64,000 nucleotides of DNA, taken from positions 55,262 through 119,261 of the forward strand of contig JAPLUT010000004.1 of NCBI GenBank assembly GCA_026397475.1, in the 5' to 3' direction. Shown piece after piece: positions 9,220 to 19,521 of this stretch. The stretch comes from a candidate division SR1 bacterium (GTDB lineage: Bacteria > Patescibacteriota > Gracilibacteria > Absconditabacterales > Absconditicoccaceae). Each line of letters begins with the position of its first letter. Within the stretch, counting starts at the first letter, position 1. A program made the translations under genes and the position numbers. The notes under the pieces are model-generated. The model did not search any database. It was given only the letters and a program-made list of their open reading frames with translations, and had not been told where the DNA came from.

Positions 9220-10107
9220 CTAATGTTGAGGTGACCTGCTGGTATCAAGTCATTCGCTGTATTTGATCTTGCCGACTTTGGAGGCGTCTTTATGTTTTTT
9301 GCTGTATTCTTTGTAGTCCAATACTTTTTTCTTTCTGGCGTCCAAAGATTCTTTGCATATAATTCATGGGCCCCCGATGCATCATCATTCACAGGCAAGG
9401 ATATCGAGAAATCTAATGTTCTTATTATTCTTAAATTCTTGAAATCCTGCATCAAGATTTTTTGGTCCATCGACGACAAGTATTTGATCTTTATCTATAA
9501 TACCTTTGGTATGTAAACTTTGTGCGACGCCTCACGCGAGAGGATATATTTTTGTGGAGGTATTAAAAAAATCATCAAACTCTGGAGTGCCGTCTTCAGC
9601 CATAGAATAGGTGAATTGCTTCGGCGCGATATTATTTTCTTTATAATAATCAAAAATGTTTTGCAATTCTTTAAATGTAATCGCATAGTTTATCCCGTAT
9701 TCTTTTGCTTCCATTTTTTTCATCAAACAAGGACCCGCAAAGAGTGTTTTATATTCGGATCAATATTCGCTCTTTACAAATCTATCCATAATAACCATGG
9801 GTGAGGCGATATTGATGATATTTTCTTTTAGCTCAGGATATTTTATTCCAATCATTTTGACGATGGTGGGGCAGTTGGGACAAATATATCTTTTATCTGG
9901 ATTTTCTTTTAATGTTTTTTCATATTCACCATTGATCAGTTTCGCAGCATAGGTGAGTTCGACAACCTTTTCTACTCCTATTTTTTTGATATCCAAAATA
10001 ATGTCGGGATACGTAAAATCTACAGCAAAACTCGGCGCAAGCAAGCAAATAATTTTTTCATGCTGCAATGCGTCTACAAGATTTTTGAGCTCTGGAGTAA
10101 GGGTCAT
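9220..10107 (-). CDS. Minimal [FeFe]-hydrogenase-like protein (H-cluster domain only)
   Basis: 295 residues. The three H-cluster loops are present in order: L1 YICPNCPT (Cys 76, Cys 79), L2 AGPCLMKKMEAK (Cys 127, Lys 130), L3 LACEGGCIGGPG (Cys 239, Cys 243). An early LLAPSFAVDF matches the APAVR strand and YPLAGGVAQSL matches the family GASGGVMEA segment. The four cluster-ligating Cys are therefore kept, but there is no ferredoxin-like FeS domain, and L1 is CxxCP instead of TSCCP. Several Gly, two adjacent ones in L3, are TGA. It could be a true minimal hydrogenase, a sensor, or a cluster-binding relative. No HydE/F/G maturase is in the window. Confidence 0.75.
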
Positions 10108-10193
10108 GCTTTTAGCTTGAAGATCTAAAGCTATTTATAAAATTACATTATCATAAGTGTAACGAAGCTTTATAAGCTTTTCAAGGAATAGTA

Positions 10194-11528
10194 CTAAACC
10201 GTATACACAATTTTATCTCCGACACCTAACTCATTTTCTTTTTCCAGCGTACCGACAACTTGCTCCAAAGAAACTTCATCGTATCCATCGATTTCAGGAC
10301 AATGCAAAACAGGCCTTACAATTAACATTTCTATTTTTCAGTTTTTTGCAGTATCAATCTCCATTATATAGCCCGTTTCTTCTTTTCATTTTCTTTTGTT
10401 CTCAAGTTCCATGGATTGCTTATTTACAAGTTGTCTAATTTTTGTAAATCTTGCTCTGATGATATCGTAATCAACTTTCTTATCTAACTTACTGGAAGCC
10501 GCAAGAGGTTCGTCATGATACTCAAACAAAGCGATATTGTCGAATTTCGTTTCTGCTACAAACTTCATAAGTTTATCAAAATCTTCTTCCGTTTCTCCGG
10601 GAAATCCTATGATAAAATTTGTTCTCATAAAGATATTGGGAAATGTTTTTTTAATCTGATCCAAAAATTTGAAAATATATCATTCATCATAAAATCTTCA
10701 CATTCTCTTCAAGATCGGTGAACTGATATGTTGTAAAGGAATATCAAAATAGGGAAGAAACTTTTTCAATTTTTTCAATTCTTTAATTTGATCCAAAGTT
10801 ACAATGTCAGGATAGAGGTAGAGGACTCTATAGGTGAAGTCTCATTTTACTTTATCTAATTTTTTCAAAAGCTCCAAGAGCGAGGGTTTGCCATACAAGT
10901 CAGTTCAATATCTTGTGCTATCTTGAGCGATGAGAATAATTTCTTTGATTCAAGATTTTACCATATTTTCTGCTTCAGCGATAACTTTTTCTATGGGCAA
11001 TGATTTTTGTTTCCCTCTGATCTGAGGAATAATACAAAAAGTACAATGATTATTACATCATTCAGCGATTTTAAGATATTCAAATTTTTGCTCAATATTT
11101 GTATACACTCTTGGTCCGCTACTAAATTCAAATTCTCCAAAACTTGTGCTATTATATCATTCCATAATATTTCTCAAGCTAATTTTATTCAAATCTGCTC
11201 GTGAGAGATAGTAGACATGCTCTATGCCTTCTTCTTGAGTAAGTTTTTTATAATACTGCGCCGCACATCAAAGTAAGTACACCGTCTTGCCTGCTTTCAA
11301 GAGTTTACGTACGGTTGTATCTGCTTCATTTCTGCCCGCAGAAAGGAATCCACAGCTATTTACAAAGACGATTTTTGCTTCCTTATCAAAAGGATCAGTA
11401 AAATAATTTACCTGGTATTCAGGAGTTTTGATACTGATATCAAACAGTCTTCCTAGGAAATACTGGCTATCGACCAAGTTTTTGGTGCATCATAAATTAA
11501 TAAGAGAGAAATTGACATATGTAATCAT
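10194..11528 (-). CDS. rimO: Ribosomal protein S12 methylthiotransferase RimO
   Basis: 444 residues. The N-terminal UPF0004 domain starts [18 protein letters not shown] with VNSCGF; the radical SAM signature is [27 protein letters not shown] follows and a TRAM-like C-terminus ends the protein (APEIDG region seen as CPEIDGYD). These features favour RimO, which thiomethylates uS12, over MiaB. The ATG at 11528 was chosen because it restores the conserved LGCTKN segment. Its 5' end overlaps the promoter of the divergent 11567 gene. Confidence 0.88.
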
Positions 11529-11539
11529 TTGTGTATATT
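11512..11539 (+). promoter_or_regulatory. Promoter of 11567 gene, TTGACA-N16-TATATT
   Basis: TTGACA, 16 nt, TATATT, then TCAAAGGACAAAT and an A-rich leader. The promoter-leader string is nearly the same as at 60481 in front of an unrelated gene. It overlaps the first codons of rimO on the other strand. Confidence 0.75.
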
Positions 11540-11566
11540 CAAAGGACAAATAAAAAAGAAAAATTT

Positions 11567-11863
11567 ATGGAAAGGGAAACAAATTATTACAAGGAACTTA
11601 TAAAGTTGCGTACACTAAAACAAGAAATTCTAAAATGGGTGTGTGCGATATTTCTTATAAGTATATTAGAATCAATATTGGGCGGATATAAAACCGCTGC
11701 AGTCTTAGTTCTAATTTTAGTTACCTACGGACTGATAAAACAAATATTGGAATATCGTTCCAACGAGGTAATTTCAGACAAACAAGTAGCGTTTTTGCTC
11801 ATTACTGGTTTTCTCTCATTTCTGGGGATTGTTCAAATCATTACATCGGCGGAGCTGTATTAG
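11567..11863 (+). CDS. Hypothetical two/three-helix membrane protein, TGA-free
   Basis: 98 residues: a charged N-terminal helix (METNYYKELIKLRTLK-like), then hydrophobic segments at about 25-60 and 72-95. No TGA among five Gly codons. It is a self-contained cassette: promoter at 11512, leader shared with the 60517 gene, and a terminator that includes its own TAG stop. The cassette fills the space between rimO and the broken 3' end of uvrB. No family recognised. Confidence 0.65.
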   Translation: MERETNYYKELIKLRTLKQEILKWVCAIFLISILESILGGYKTAAVLVLILVTYGLIKQILEYRSNEVISDKQVAFLLITGFLSFLGIVQIITSAELY

Positions 11864-11876
11864 CTTCGTTTTTTTT
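11851..11876 (+). terminator. Terminator of 11567 gene, overlapping the end of uvrB
   Basis: GGAGCT and AGCTTC pair around GTATT (which holds the first base of the stop codon) and are followed by eight T. On the other strand the uvrB stop codon (11875-11877) falls in this T-tract. Confidence 0.75.
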
Positions 11877-13434
11877 ATTCATCGTTTCCTACAAATACTT
11901 CTTCAACTCAATTTTTTAATGAATATCCGTCCATAAATTCTTTCAAGTGCGGTTTCTTTTTCATTAAGGTATCTATACTGAGAATAAGTGAATCATAGTT
12001 CCCAGATTTTGGATAGACATAAGTAATCGGATCCAAAAGTCCTGTTGGTCTGATAATTTGCTCTACAATTTTATCTGATAATTTGAGTTCATACTCAGAA
12101 GGCGTAGCCGATAAGAAAATAGATTTCGTATCTTTTTTATGTTTTTTTACCAAAACACTTAACTGATTTTCTCCACGAGCCTCTTTCATTTTTTTATATC
12201 TATTGAAAATTTCTACGTGCGTATTCGAGACATTAGAATTGATATCAAAAGCTTGATCGAGAACGATATCTTTGAGGTCTTTCCATCCCAATATTCCCTC
12301 TAATTCTTCAAACCTCAGAGGTCTGTGATCAACCGCTGAAGGAAGTCTAAATCCATATTTTATTAAATTTGCTTTTCTTGATCTGTCGCCTCATGGCATA
12401 GCTCTCAACTGAGGTAATGTCATATGCGATTCATCCACGATAAGCAAAAAATCATCAGGGAAATAATCAAAAATTGTGTTTGGTGGTTCTCCCGGAAGTC
12501 TATTATCAAAATAGAGAGAGTAGTTCTCGATACCGTTTACAAATCATGTTTCTTTGATCATCCTGATATCATATTCTACTCTTTTTTTGATTCTTTCTGC
12601 TTCTACCAGCATTCCTTGATTCTCAAATTCTTTTACTCTCAGCTCTTTTTCGGCATTCATCTGCTCAAGAATAGTTTCCAAATCAGATACGTCTTGCAAA
12701 AATTGTGTCGCCGGCCAAAGTGTTACTTTGTTCTTATTCTCTTTATGTTCAAATGTTAACGAATCCTTGAGTTCTATAAGCTCAAGCACTTCCTCATTGA
12801 AGTGCAGTCTATATACAAATTTTTCTGTACTGGCAAAAATATCCAAAATGTCTCATTTAAATTCAAACATTCCATGTTCTATCTTAGCAAGGATAGGCTT
12901 ATATTGCATATGGAGGAGCTGCTTTTTGAGTTCTTTGAAATTATATTGTTTTCCGACTTCAAATTGCAGACAGTTTTCTTTAAATAATCTTTTCTGTCCT
13001 AAACCGTAGAGCGATGAAGCAGAAGCGACGACAATTACATCATTTCTACTTAGCAATGAGGCCATAGTTGCAAGTCTGTACATCTCAATCTCTTGATTCA
13101 CGGTTGCTTCTTTCTCGATATAGAGCCCTTGCGCAGGCAGATAACTTTCAGGTTGATAATAGTCGAAATACGATACGAAGTAATGCACTGCGTTATTTGG
13201 GAAAAAATATTTGAACTCCGTTGCAAGCTGAGCAGCCAAGGTTTTGTTATGTGAAATAATCAAGGTTGGCTTCTGCAAATGCTGGATCATATTCGCCATC
13301 GTAAAGGTTTTTCCCGTTCCTGTAGCTCAGAGTAGGGTAGCCTTATTTTTTCCGCTTTCAAAAAGCGCCTTGATTTGCTCAATCGCTTTTATCTGATCTC
13401 CCGCCGGTTGGTAGGAGGACTTTAAATCAAACAT
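11875..13434 (-). CDS. uvrB: UvrABC excinuclease subunit B, truncated at the C-terminus
   Basis: 519 residues against the usual 650-680. Present: Walker [11 protein letters not shown] (residues 36-45), the beta-hairpin region [12 protein letters not shown], the helicase DESH box in [21 protein letters not shown] and SATPSEYEL, with [10 protein letters not shown] close to the end. About 57 extra residues lie between FEELE and SATP. Missing: helicase motifs IV-VI (GLDIPE and QTIGRAAR segments) and the UVR domain that binds UvrC. The frame stops inside the terminator of the 11567 cassette, so the 3' end was probably lost when that cassette arrived. The product is likely impaired. Confidence 0.85.
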
Positions 13435-13458
13435 ACTATAAATGATAGGTGATAAATT

Positions 13459-13491
13459 TTATCCCGCCTTGCGGGACTTCGCTTCGCTCGA
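13459..13491. repeat. Palindromic intergenic repeat, copy 1
   Basis: ATCCCGC-CTT-GCGGGA followed by CTTCGCTTCGCTCGAA; an inverted near-copy is at 34975-35010. GC-rich against an AT-rich background. Confidence 0.65.
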
Positions 13492-13514
13492 ATTCTAAAT
13501 TCTAAATTATTTCT

Positions 13515-13630
13515 TTGTCATTTCGACCTCGTAGCTCTACGAGGGAGAAATCTTATATAAAAAGAGGGTTTATCTGGCAAGCAGAGATTTCTCATTCCAT
13601 ACGCCTTAGGCGGATAAATTCGAAATGACA
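13515..13630. repeat. MITE-like element with TTGTCATTTCGA inverted ends
   Basis: The ends TTGTCATTTCGA and TCGAAATGACA are inverted, and an inner pair GAGAAATCT/AGATTTCTC is inverted too. About 116 bp, non-coding. Only one copy was noticed in this window. Confidence 0.5.
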
Positions 13631-13711
13631 TTCTAAATTCTAAATTTCTTTATACCTATTCTCATTCCAAAATCCATCTTTTACGCATCTCTTTTCTACT
13701 TGCACATAAGA

Positions 13712-13737
13712 TTGACATTTAGTATTAAATATATAAG
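13712..13737 (+). promoter_or_regulatory. Promoter of 13772 gene
   Basis: TTGACA at 13712 and TATAAG at 13732; the spacer is 14 nt, shorter than the 16 nt at most other promoters here. Confidence 0.5.
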
Positions 13738-13771
13738 ACAACATAGATATTTATTTTATAGAGAAGAATAG

Positions 13772-14596
13772 ATGACCGCCGAAAGAAAGGAAACCGAGAT
13801 ATCTGTCTGATGAGAAATTTTTTCTAATGAGAGATATAAGGAATTGCCAGCACTCAATGATATTATATCAGGAAATAAAGAAGTTTTAGGAAAATTGCTT
13901 TCCCTAAGAGTTCCCCTTGGTGAAAGAACATTTCCCCATGATACAATGCCTCAGTATAATATAGAAACAGAAAAATATATTACCAACATCACTGGACATA
14001 ACTGATTAGATCTTCTCTTATCACAATATAATAAACAGACAAAAAAGACTGAGGTATACACGCCCTATTCCAATCCTTGATACGGAGTATATGCAAATGT
14101 ATTATGTGCATATTACGAAATTTTTAAGAAAAGACCAATACTCAATTTTGAAAATAGGGATATAGTATGATGGAATGAATTAGGGATGCATAATCCCTTT
14201 ATGGGTGAAATGATGAATTCTTATCAAAGTGTTGCTGATTATATTCACAACTACGAATATTTTAAACAGGATAATGAATGAATTCATCGTATAATTCGAG
14301 AAGAGAATAGTGGGCGAACAGAGGATTGATTTGGTATTTATAAAGATGAAGCAATACTTCAATTTACAGATGATTTTGAGAGTGGACAAACAACGAGATT
14401 TTGCATAGAGAAAGAATTACTAAATCTCTTTATTCAGTCGTTTATAGAAGTTAATGCTAGATTTTGATGACCGAGAAATAATTTGAATCTCAAAAAAATA
14501 GCTGATGTGGTCTACACGGTACTGGAAAATCCAGAACTTAGAAAAGACGTACCTGGAGAAACTTTAGGAAAACTTCGAAGAGAAAAATTCAAATAA
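13772..14596 (+). CDS. Hypothetical protein, 274 aa
   Basis: One frame from ATG 13772 to TAA 14594 with at least eight TGA codons read as Gly, so it is a native gene that fragment-based calling would miss. The product is soluble, with no signal or membrane segment, and has a helical C-terminus ending LGKLRREKFK. No domain recognised; the segment YTPYSNPGYGVYANVLCAYYEIF may mark a conserved core. It has its own promoter and ends in a strong terminator shared with the convergent rplI. Confidence 0.6.
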
Positions 14597-14617
14597 TATT
14601 TTGATGCTACAAAAAAA

Positions 14618-14640
14618 CTCCGCAATTGCGGAGTTTTTCT
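14618..14640. terminator. Bidirectional terminator between 13772 gene and rplI
   Basis: ACTCCGC-AATT-GCGGAGT with A-run before and T-run after; serves both convergent genes. Confidence 0.9.
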
Positions 14641-14654
14641 TAATAAACTTATTA

Positions 14655-15314
14655 TTAGTCCTTAAATTTTTCTTTCAATCTCTTGATGGTTTCAGCTCTT
14701 TTAGCTTGTTTAGCTACTTCTTTTTCTGCTAATACTTCAGCCTTTGTTTTCTTAACTTGTCCTTCTTCTACAACTTCTTCATCATTTTTCTTAGCATGTT
14801 TTGAAGCTTTGTGTTTAGCTATTTTTTCTGCTTCTTCAGGGTCTTGGTCAACTTTAACTGCTACGTCTTTTTTTAGTTCCTTATAAAGGAAGGGAACGCT
14901 AAAGCTTCCTACAGCAGTAATCTTTTTCTTAAGTTTCAAATAATGAGGCTCAATATCTGTCCCATAGACAGTATTAATAACTGTAGCAATGTCGTTTTCA
15001 TCTACTTTTGCATACAATGTTCCATCAGCGTTTGCTTTTCTGATGATAGTAATACCACCATCATGATGCAATTTAGTGAAAAGATCGTCCAATCAAGACG
15101 CCTTCTTCTTTCTATCAACTTCTGCTGCAACCATTTTTTGAGCAAATTTGTTCTTGCTGTCAGCATCTGCAAGTACAGCGATATTTTTTGGTAACAAAAC
15201 ATTTCTAGCAAAAATAGGTTTTACTCTAACGATTTCAAACTTTTCTCCGAGATGTTTGTCGCTTTGCAAGAGGATAACTTCTATCGTCTTGTTCTCTAAT
15301 TTTCTTCTTGGCAT
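14655..15314 (-). CDS. rplI: 50S ribosomal protein bL9 with C-terminal extension
   Basis: 219 residues. The N-terminal domain has the L9 pattern (IEVILLQSDKHLGEKFEIVRVKPIFARNVLLPKNIA), then the linker helix and the C-terminal domain. Beyond the usual end at about residue 150 there is a Lys/Glu/Ala-rich extension of about 65 residues likely to form a charged helix or tail. The start MPRRK was chosen by homology. bL9 is missing in some CPR lineages; its presence is compatible with Absconditabacteria. Only one TGA codon is used, in KASG. Confidence 0.92.
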
Positions 15315-15442
15315 TGGTATATAAACAATAATTAAAAAGTATAACAAAAAAATCACGTGAAGACTATATAAGTATTCCCATATCAATTTCAAATGAAAAT
15401 GAGAGGTTTTTTCAGTCTATAGTTTTTATTTATCATTTACTA

Positions 15443-15470
15443 TTGAAATAAGTCAAGAGATTACTATGAT
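15443..15470 (+). promoter_or_regulatory. Promoter of 15503 gene, TTGAAA-N16-TATGAT
   Basis: TTGAAA and TATGAT separated by 16 nt, 33 nt before the ATG. Confidence 0.55.
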
Positions 15471-15502
15471 AATAGGTAGTTTTACATTTTACGGTAAGAA
15501 AA

Positions 15503-16261
15503 ATGACATACCAGGAAGATCTTGAAAAAAATGAGCTTAGTATTCGTGATGATTTAGAAAATTCAAAAAATTGAGAAATCACTATTAGTGATATGTTTAG
15601 TCATGTAGAAACAACAAGAAAAAAACTTTTGAATGCGATAATAAACATGTCAGACAGCGCTGATTTTATTGCTATGCTTAACAAGGAACAGTTAAATAAG
15701 AAGCAAGAAGAATACGAACTATTAAAACCCGCAGGATTTGAACATGCTCCTAAATCAGCTAAAAAAATGCGAGAAGAATTAAAAGATGATAATGATATAA
15801 AAGAACTTAAATGGCTTCAAGATAATATTTCACGAAATGTTAACCACACTATGAATATTATTCAACTCAAAAAAATATTCTGTAGAGATATTAGCTGAGA
15901 AAATAAGAGATTCACTCTTGCTCAAGCACAAGAATTAGAAAAAACTAATGTCTGATGATATAGACTGATGACTGACTATAATGATAGCGATAGTGAGGAA
16001 AAAGAAAAACAGAATGATTGGTATCAAGTGATAAACGTATTCAGCAATGGCGATGGAGATACATATGAATGAATCTCTATGTTTAGAGATATGTCATGAT
16101 GTATTGGTAGATATTGGACAGCAACTAAGTATAAAAATGGAAAATGAGAAGAAAATCCAGGAATTGTTATGGGCAGAATACTAGACTCAAATAGCTGCCA
16201 TAGGCATTGTTTAAATATAGAGGAAAATTACCGCGTCTGCGGGCTCAAGGACTCTGCGTAG
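15503..16261 (+). CDS. Hypothetical protein with possible FISUMP-like C-terminus
   Basis: 252 residues, native by its many TGA codons. The N-terminal 130 residues are helical and charged. The C-terminal part, MSGCIGRYWTATKYKNG with a terminal VCGLKDSA, resembles the YWTATE...VRCVKD pattern of the Fibrobacter paralogous (FISUMP, DUF1566-related) domain, which is usually on surface proteins. No signal peptide is visible, so an extracellular role is doubtful and the domain call is tentative. A terminator follows at 16294. Confidence 0.6.
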
Positions 16262-16293
16262 AGAATGATTGATATTTAAACACATATAGAAAA

Positions 16294-16320
16294 AACGACC
16301 TTCTCAGTCGTTTTTTTCTT
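16294..16320 (+). terminator. Terminator of 15503 gene
   Basis: AACGAC and GTCGTT pair around CTTCTCA, followed by TTTTTTCTT. Confidence 0.85.
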
Positions 16321-16335
16321 AAGTTTGCAATATAT

Positions 16336-16962
16336 CTACTGCACGTCTCCTGTTCACTTGATAACAACATTTTTTATCTGGATACCTGCTTTTAAAAACA
16401 AGTTCTGTAAAGTATTTTGCGCATTGCTTTTTGCTTCTTGCAAGATATTTCCGCTCAATGCTTCTTGGATCATCATTTCACCTGCTTTTGCTCTGAGATT
16501 ACTTTCCATTTGAATATCTTGAGGAGTTACAATTCAAAGTGTTGCACTTTTAGTCGTTCCCGTAAGACTTACTCCAAAAACTTGAGGCTCGCCTAAAACA
16601 ATAGTTACGGTGCCGTCACGAGAAACTTTGATATCTCCGGTGACAACTTCATTGATCATATATCCAGCACTGACTTCTCCTGCGACATTCAAGACCATCT
16701 TGTCCTTGAATAATGCACTTCATACGATTTGATCTACGCCGATTCCTGGAATCATACTTGCTAATTGTTGCTCTCCTTCAATCGTCTTATTGAAGCTTTT
16801 TGTCGCGGTTTCTAGCTTATCTACGGACTTCAATTCTGTCATCACAGCTGCGGTAGTATGTTTGATGACGGTAGCTCATTTATATTGCAACCATATCCAA
16901 AAACCATATACACACACAAGCACAATAAGAAGTACTACAAGATATCTCAATAAGCGTTTCAT
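16336..16962 (-). CDS. DUF4230 family membrane-anchored protein
   Basis: 208 residues: an N-terminal membrane helix (RYLVVLLIVLVCVYGFWIWL), then an extracytoplasmic domain with the DUF4230 pattern, in which two hydrophobic beta segments flank a central ALFKDKMVLNVAGEVSAGY and a TIVLGEP strand. Several TGA codons are Gly. The function of this family is unknown; members are common in Bacteroidetes and Firmicutes. It converges with the 15503 gene and diverges from the DUF192 gene at 17042. Confidence 0.7.
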
Positions 16963-17041
16963 GGACTAAAAAGGTAGAAGGTAAAAGGTTGAAGGTGAAA
17001 GGTAAAAAATAAACACGGGCATTTATTTTATTTAAAAAATT

Positions 17042-17512
17042 ATGAAAAACAAATCAAAAAATAGATTCTGGATTTTTATTACGATTTTTATTATTTTTGG
17101 AACATTCTATTATAGCGCTATGAATTATTTTCACGGAAATAATTGAGTTCCTCAGGTATGTGTAGTAAAAAAATGTTTCGCTGTAGAACTTGCTCGCACA
17201 CAAGCAGAACAAGAAAAAGGCTTGATGTATCGTCCGTCGATGTCCGAAAATAGTGGAATGCTCTTTATGCTTCCTAAGTCTGATATTTATAATTTTTGGA
17301 TGAAAAATACCCGCATTCCTCTAGATATGATTCGAATAGATGAACAATTACGTGTGGTTCGTATCATCACTGCTCCCGCATGTCTTGCAGATCCTTGTCC
17401 AGCATTTAAACCAGAAATAGGAGCAAAATACGTCTTAGAAGTAAATGCATGAATCGCAATGAAGTGGGGAATAGTAGAATGAACTATAATGAGGTTTAAG
17501 AATATTAGGTAG
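17042..17512 (+). CDS. DUF192 family secreted/anchored protein
   Basis: 156 residues with an N-terminal membrane helix (FWIFITIFIIFGTFYY). The DUF192 core is complete: GLMYRPSM, NSGMLFMLP, FWMKNTRIPLDMI and a final AGIAMKWGI. The CGA after LDMI falls where the family typically has an aromatic residue (LDIIFID, LDMIWID), which supports CGA as Trp. The biochemical role of the family is unknown. The 120 bp downstream contains short repeats of AAGTCGAAGGT and AT-rich filler before rnpA. Confidence 0.82.
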
Positions 17513-17633
17513 TCGAAAGTCGAAGGTCCATAAAGTCGAAGGTCTAAGCTTCTAAATTATAAATTTTAAATTAATTATTTATTTTAAAATTATAAATTCA
17601 ATCTTCTAAATTTTAAATTCTAAATTTATTCTT

Positions 17634-18038
17634 TTGCTCCCTCAGAAACTTCGTTTAACAGGAAAAGATGTGATATTCATCACAAGAAAAAGACAATATA
17701 TAGGGCAAGGATTGTTTGGTTTTTTTTATATCAAACAATATCCTAGCATCAAAAACAATCAGTTTTCTTTTCATGTTACTATCAAATTGTCCAAAAAATC
17801 TGTAGCCAGACATATCGTCAAAAGGGCAGTCATGCAAGCTATTCAGCAAGATGATTTAGTAAAACATCCTATCAATAATTCATTTTATAAGATTTTTATA
17901 GTACTATCCAAGGTTCGTGTCTGAGAGATTGAAAAAAAAATTGCAAATTTTTCGAAAAAAGATATAATTAAACATATGCAAGAAGAGTTCAAAAAGGCAT
18001 GGAAATGATTCAATACCAAACTCACTGCCAATACATAA
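17634..18038 (+). CDS. rnpA: Ribonuclease P protein component
   Basis: 134 residues from a TTG start (no in-frame ATG; TTG gives the family MLPQKLRL N-terminus). The central fold FSFHVTIKLSKKSVARHIVKRAV matches the family strand-helix, but the RNR signature is degenerate (usually RNRxKR, here RHIVKR). It supports 5' maturation of tRNA with the RNase P RNA, which is not in this window. rpmH, the usual neighbour upstream, was not found. Next on the strand is the AI-2E permease gene. Confidence 0.85.
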
Positions 18039-18064
18039 TCTATTTACTTGTTTATCGTGATCTT

Positions 18065-19330
18065 ATGGCATTAATTCACAAAATTATTAAATGATGATCT
18101 GATTTTTTCAAATCCATAAAATCTGATAACAGGAAAGAACTTTTGGAGTTAGAGAGATTAGAAAAAAAAATAGATGAGCAACAAAAGCAAGATAAAAAAC
18201 CAAATATGAAACCATTTGTATTTACCAACAGAATGTTTGTAAAATTTTGGGGGCTTGGAATATTAATAGTTTTTCTGTGATTATTTGTATATCAATCTTT
18301 AAGTATTATTTATCTTATTTTTATGGCGTATATAGTCGCGCTTGCCATAGAAGCGATAATCGGTCTTATCCAACAAAAAATAAAACATAGAGGAATCTCC
18401 ATAGCACTTGCTTACCTATTTATTGTTGTTATTTTCTTAGGAGCTATGGTGTTTATTATACCATTTATTCTTAGTCAATTTTCAGACATCATAACGATGA
18501 TGATAAGTAGTGTTTCTCATTTCCAGCAGACACTAGCTACAAAGTCTTTAATTGGTGTAATTCAAGATATTCATCGGCTCCCATGAGCACTCAAAAAGGC
18601 GTTATTAGATTCATTTAGTAATCCTGCAGTAGTTTCCTGAGTACAGAGTCAAATAGAACAAAACATTTCTCAAATAGTAAATCTAGGTACCTCTTACGCA
18701 AGAAATATTGGTACTATGGCAGTGAGTGCTGTGGGCACGTTTGTTAGTTTCCTTACACAAACTTCTATTGTATTGACGCTTGCGGTATTGTTTTCTATTC
18801 AAAAAGATGCAGTGATGAAATTTATTGCGGGACTTGGAGGAGATGATGGAAAGTACAAATATATCTTTATGAAACTGGAAAGAATATATAAAAAGCTTGG
18901 TATCTGGCTTAGAAGTCAGTTTCTTCTTTGTCTCTTTATCGGAGCTGCGATGTATCTCGCACTACGAATTATTTCAATGTTTGGTATCGATCTTCCACAG
19001 AAGTGAGCGCTTGCGGGTATTGCGGCGATGACAGAATTCATCCCTTATGTCGGACCAATTATCTGATGAATAGCAGCTGCAATGGTCGCTTTTATTCATT
19101 TTGGTATGTCTGGAGCATTAGTGGTAATAGGCGCAGTATTGTTTATTCAACGATTAGAAAATAATATATTAATTCCCTTATTGATGAATAAAACGCTGGG
19201 AGTAAATCCTGTCGTGATTTTTATCAGTATGATTATTTGAGCCTTGATTCTTTGAGTTATTGGAGTATTGCTTGCAGTGCCGATCGCAGTGATTATAACT
19301 CTTATTATGGAAAAGACATTTGAAGAATAA
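18065..19330 (+). CDS. AI-2E family transporter (PF01594-type permease)
   Basis: 421 residues. After a charged N-terminus of about 60 residues come hydrophobic segments in the order typical of the family, with a long soluble stretch in the middle and the signature MTEFIPYVGPIIGGI, then QRLENNILIPLLMNKTLGV near the end. Many Gly in membrane segments are TGA. Substrates vary in this family (AI-2 export, Na+/H+ antiport), so none is assigned. It starts 27 nt after rnpA. Confidence 0.85.
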
Positions 19331-19364
19331 TAGAAATCAACAATTAGCAAAAGTATATTTTGTT

Positions 19365-19493
19365 TTTTTTGTCCTCCTTTTTGACCAAAGGGAATCCCGT
19401 GGGACAAAGGAGGAGAACTACGAAGTGGGGGAGGATTTAAATCCCTCATCCGCAAAATGCGGATACCTCTCCCTTTACAAAGGGAGACAAAAT
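19365..19493. repeat. MITE-like element, copy 1
   Basis: The ends TTTTGTCCTCCTTT and AAAGGGAGACAAAAT are inverted. An internal hairpin CATCCGCAAAATGCGGATACC is identical in copy 2 (35390-35511). Non-coding. It separates the AI-2E gene from murF. Confidence 0.75.
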
Positions 19494-19521
19494 AAGATAA
19501 TTTAATTTCATAAAGAATTTC

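Larger units (their letters stand above)
13435..13771. other. Non-coding gap with repeat elements
   Basis: This gap between uvrB and the 13772 gene holds a GC-rich palindromic repeat (13459-13491), an inverted-repeat element (13515-13630), short runs of TTCTAAATTCTAAATT, and the promoter of the next gene. No credible reading frame. Confidence 0.6.
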
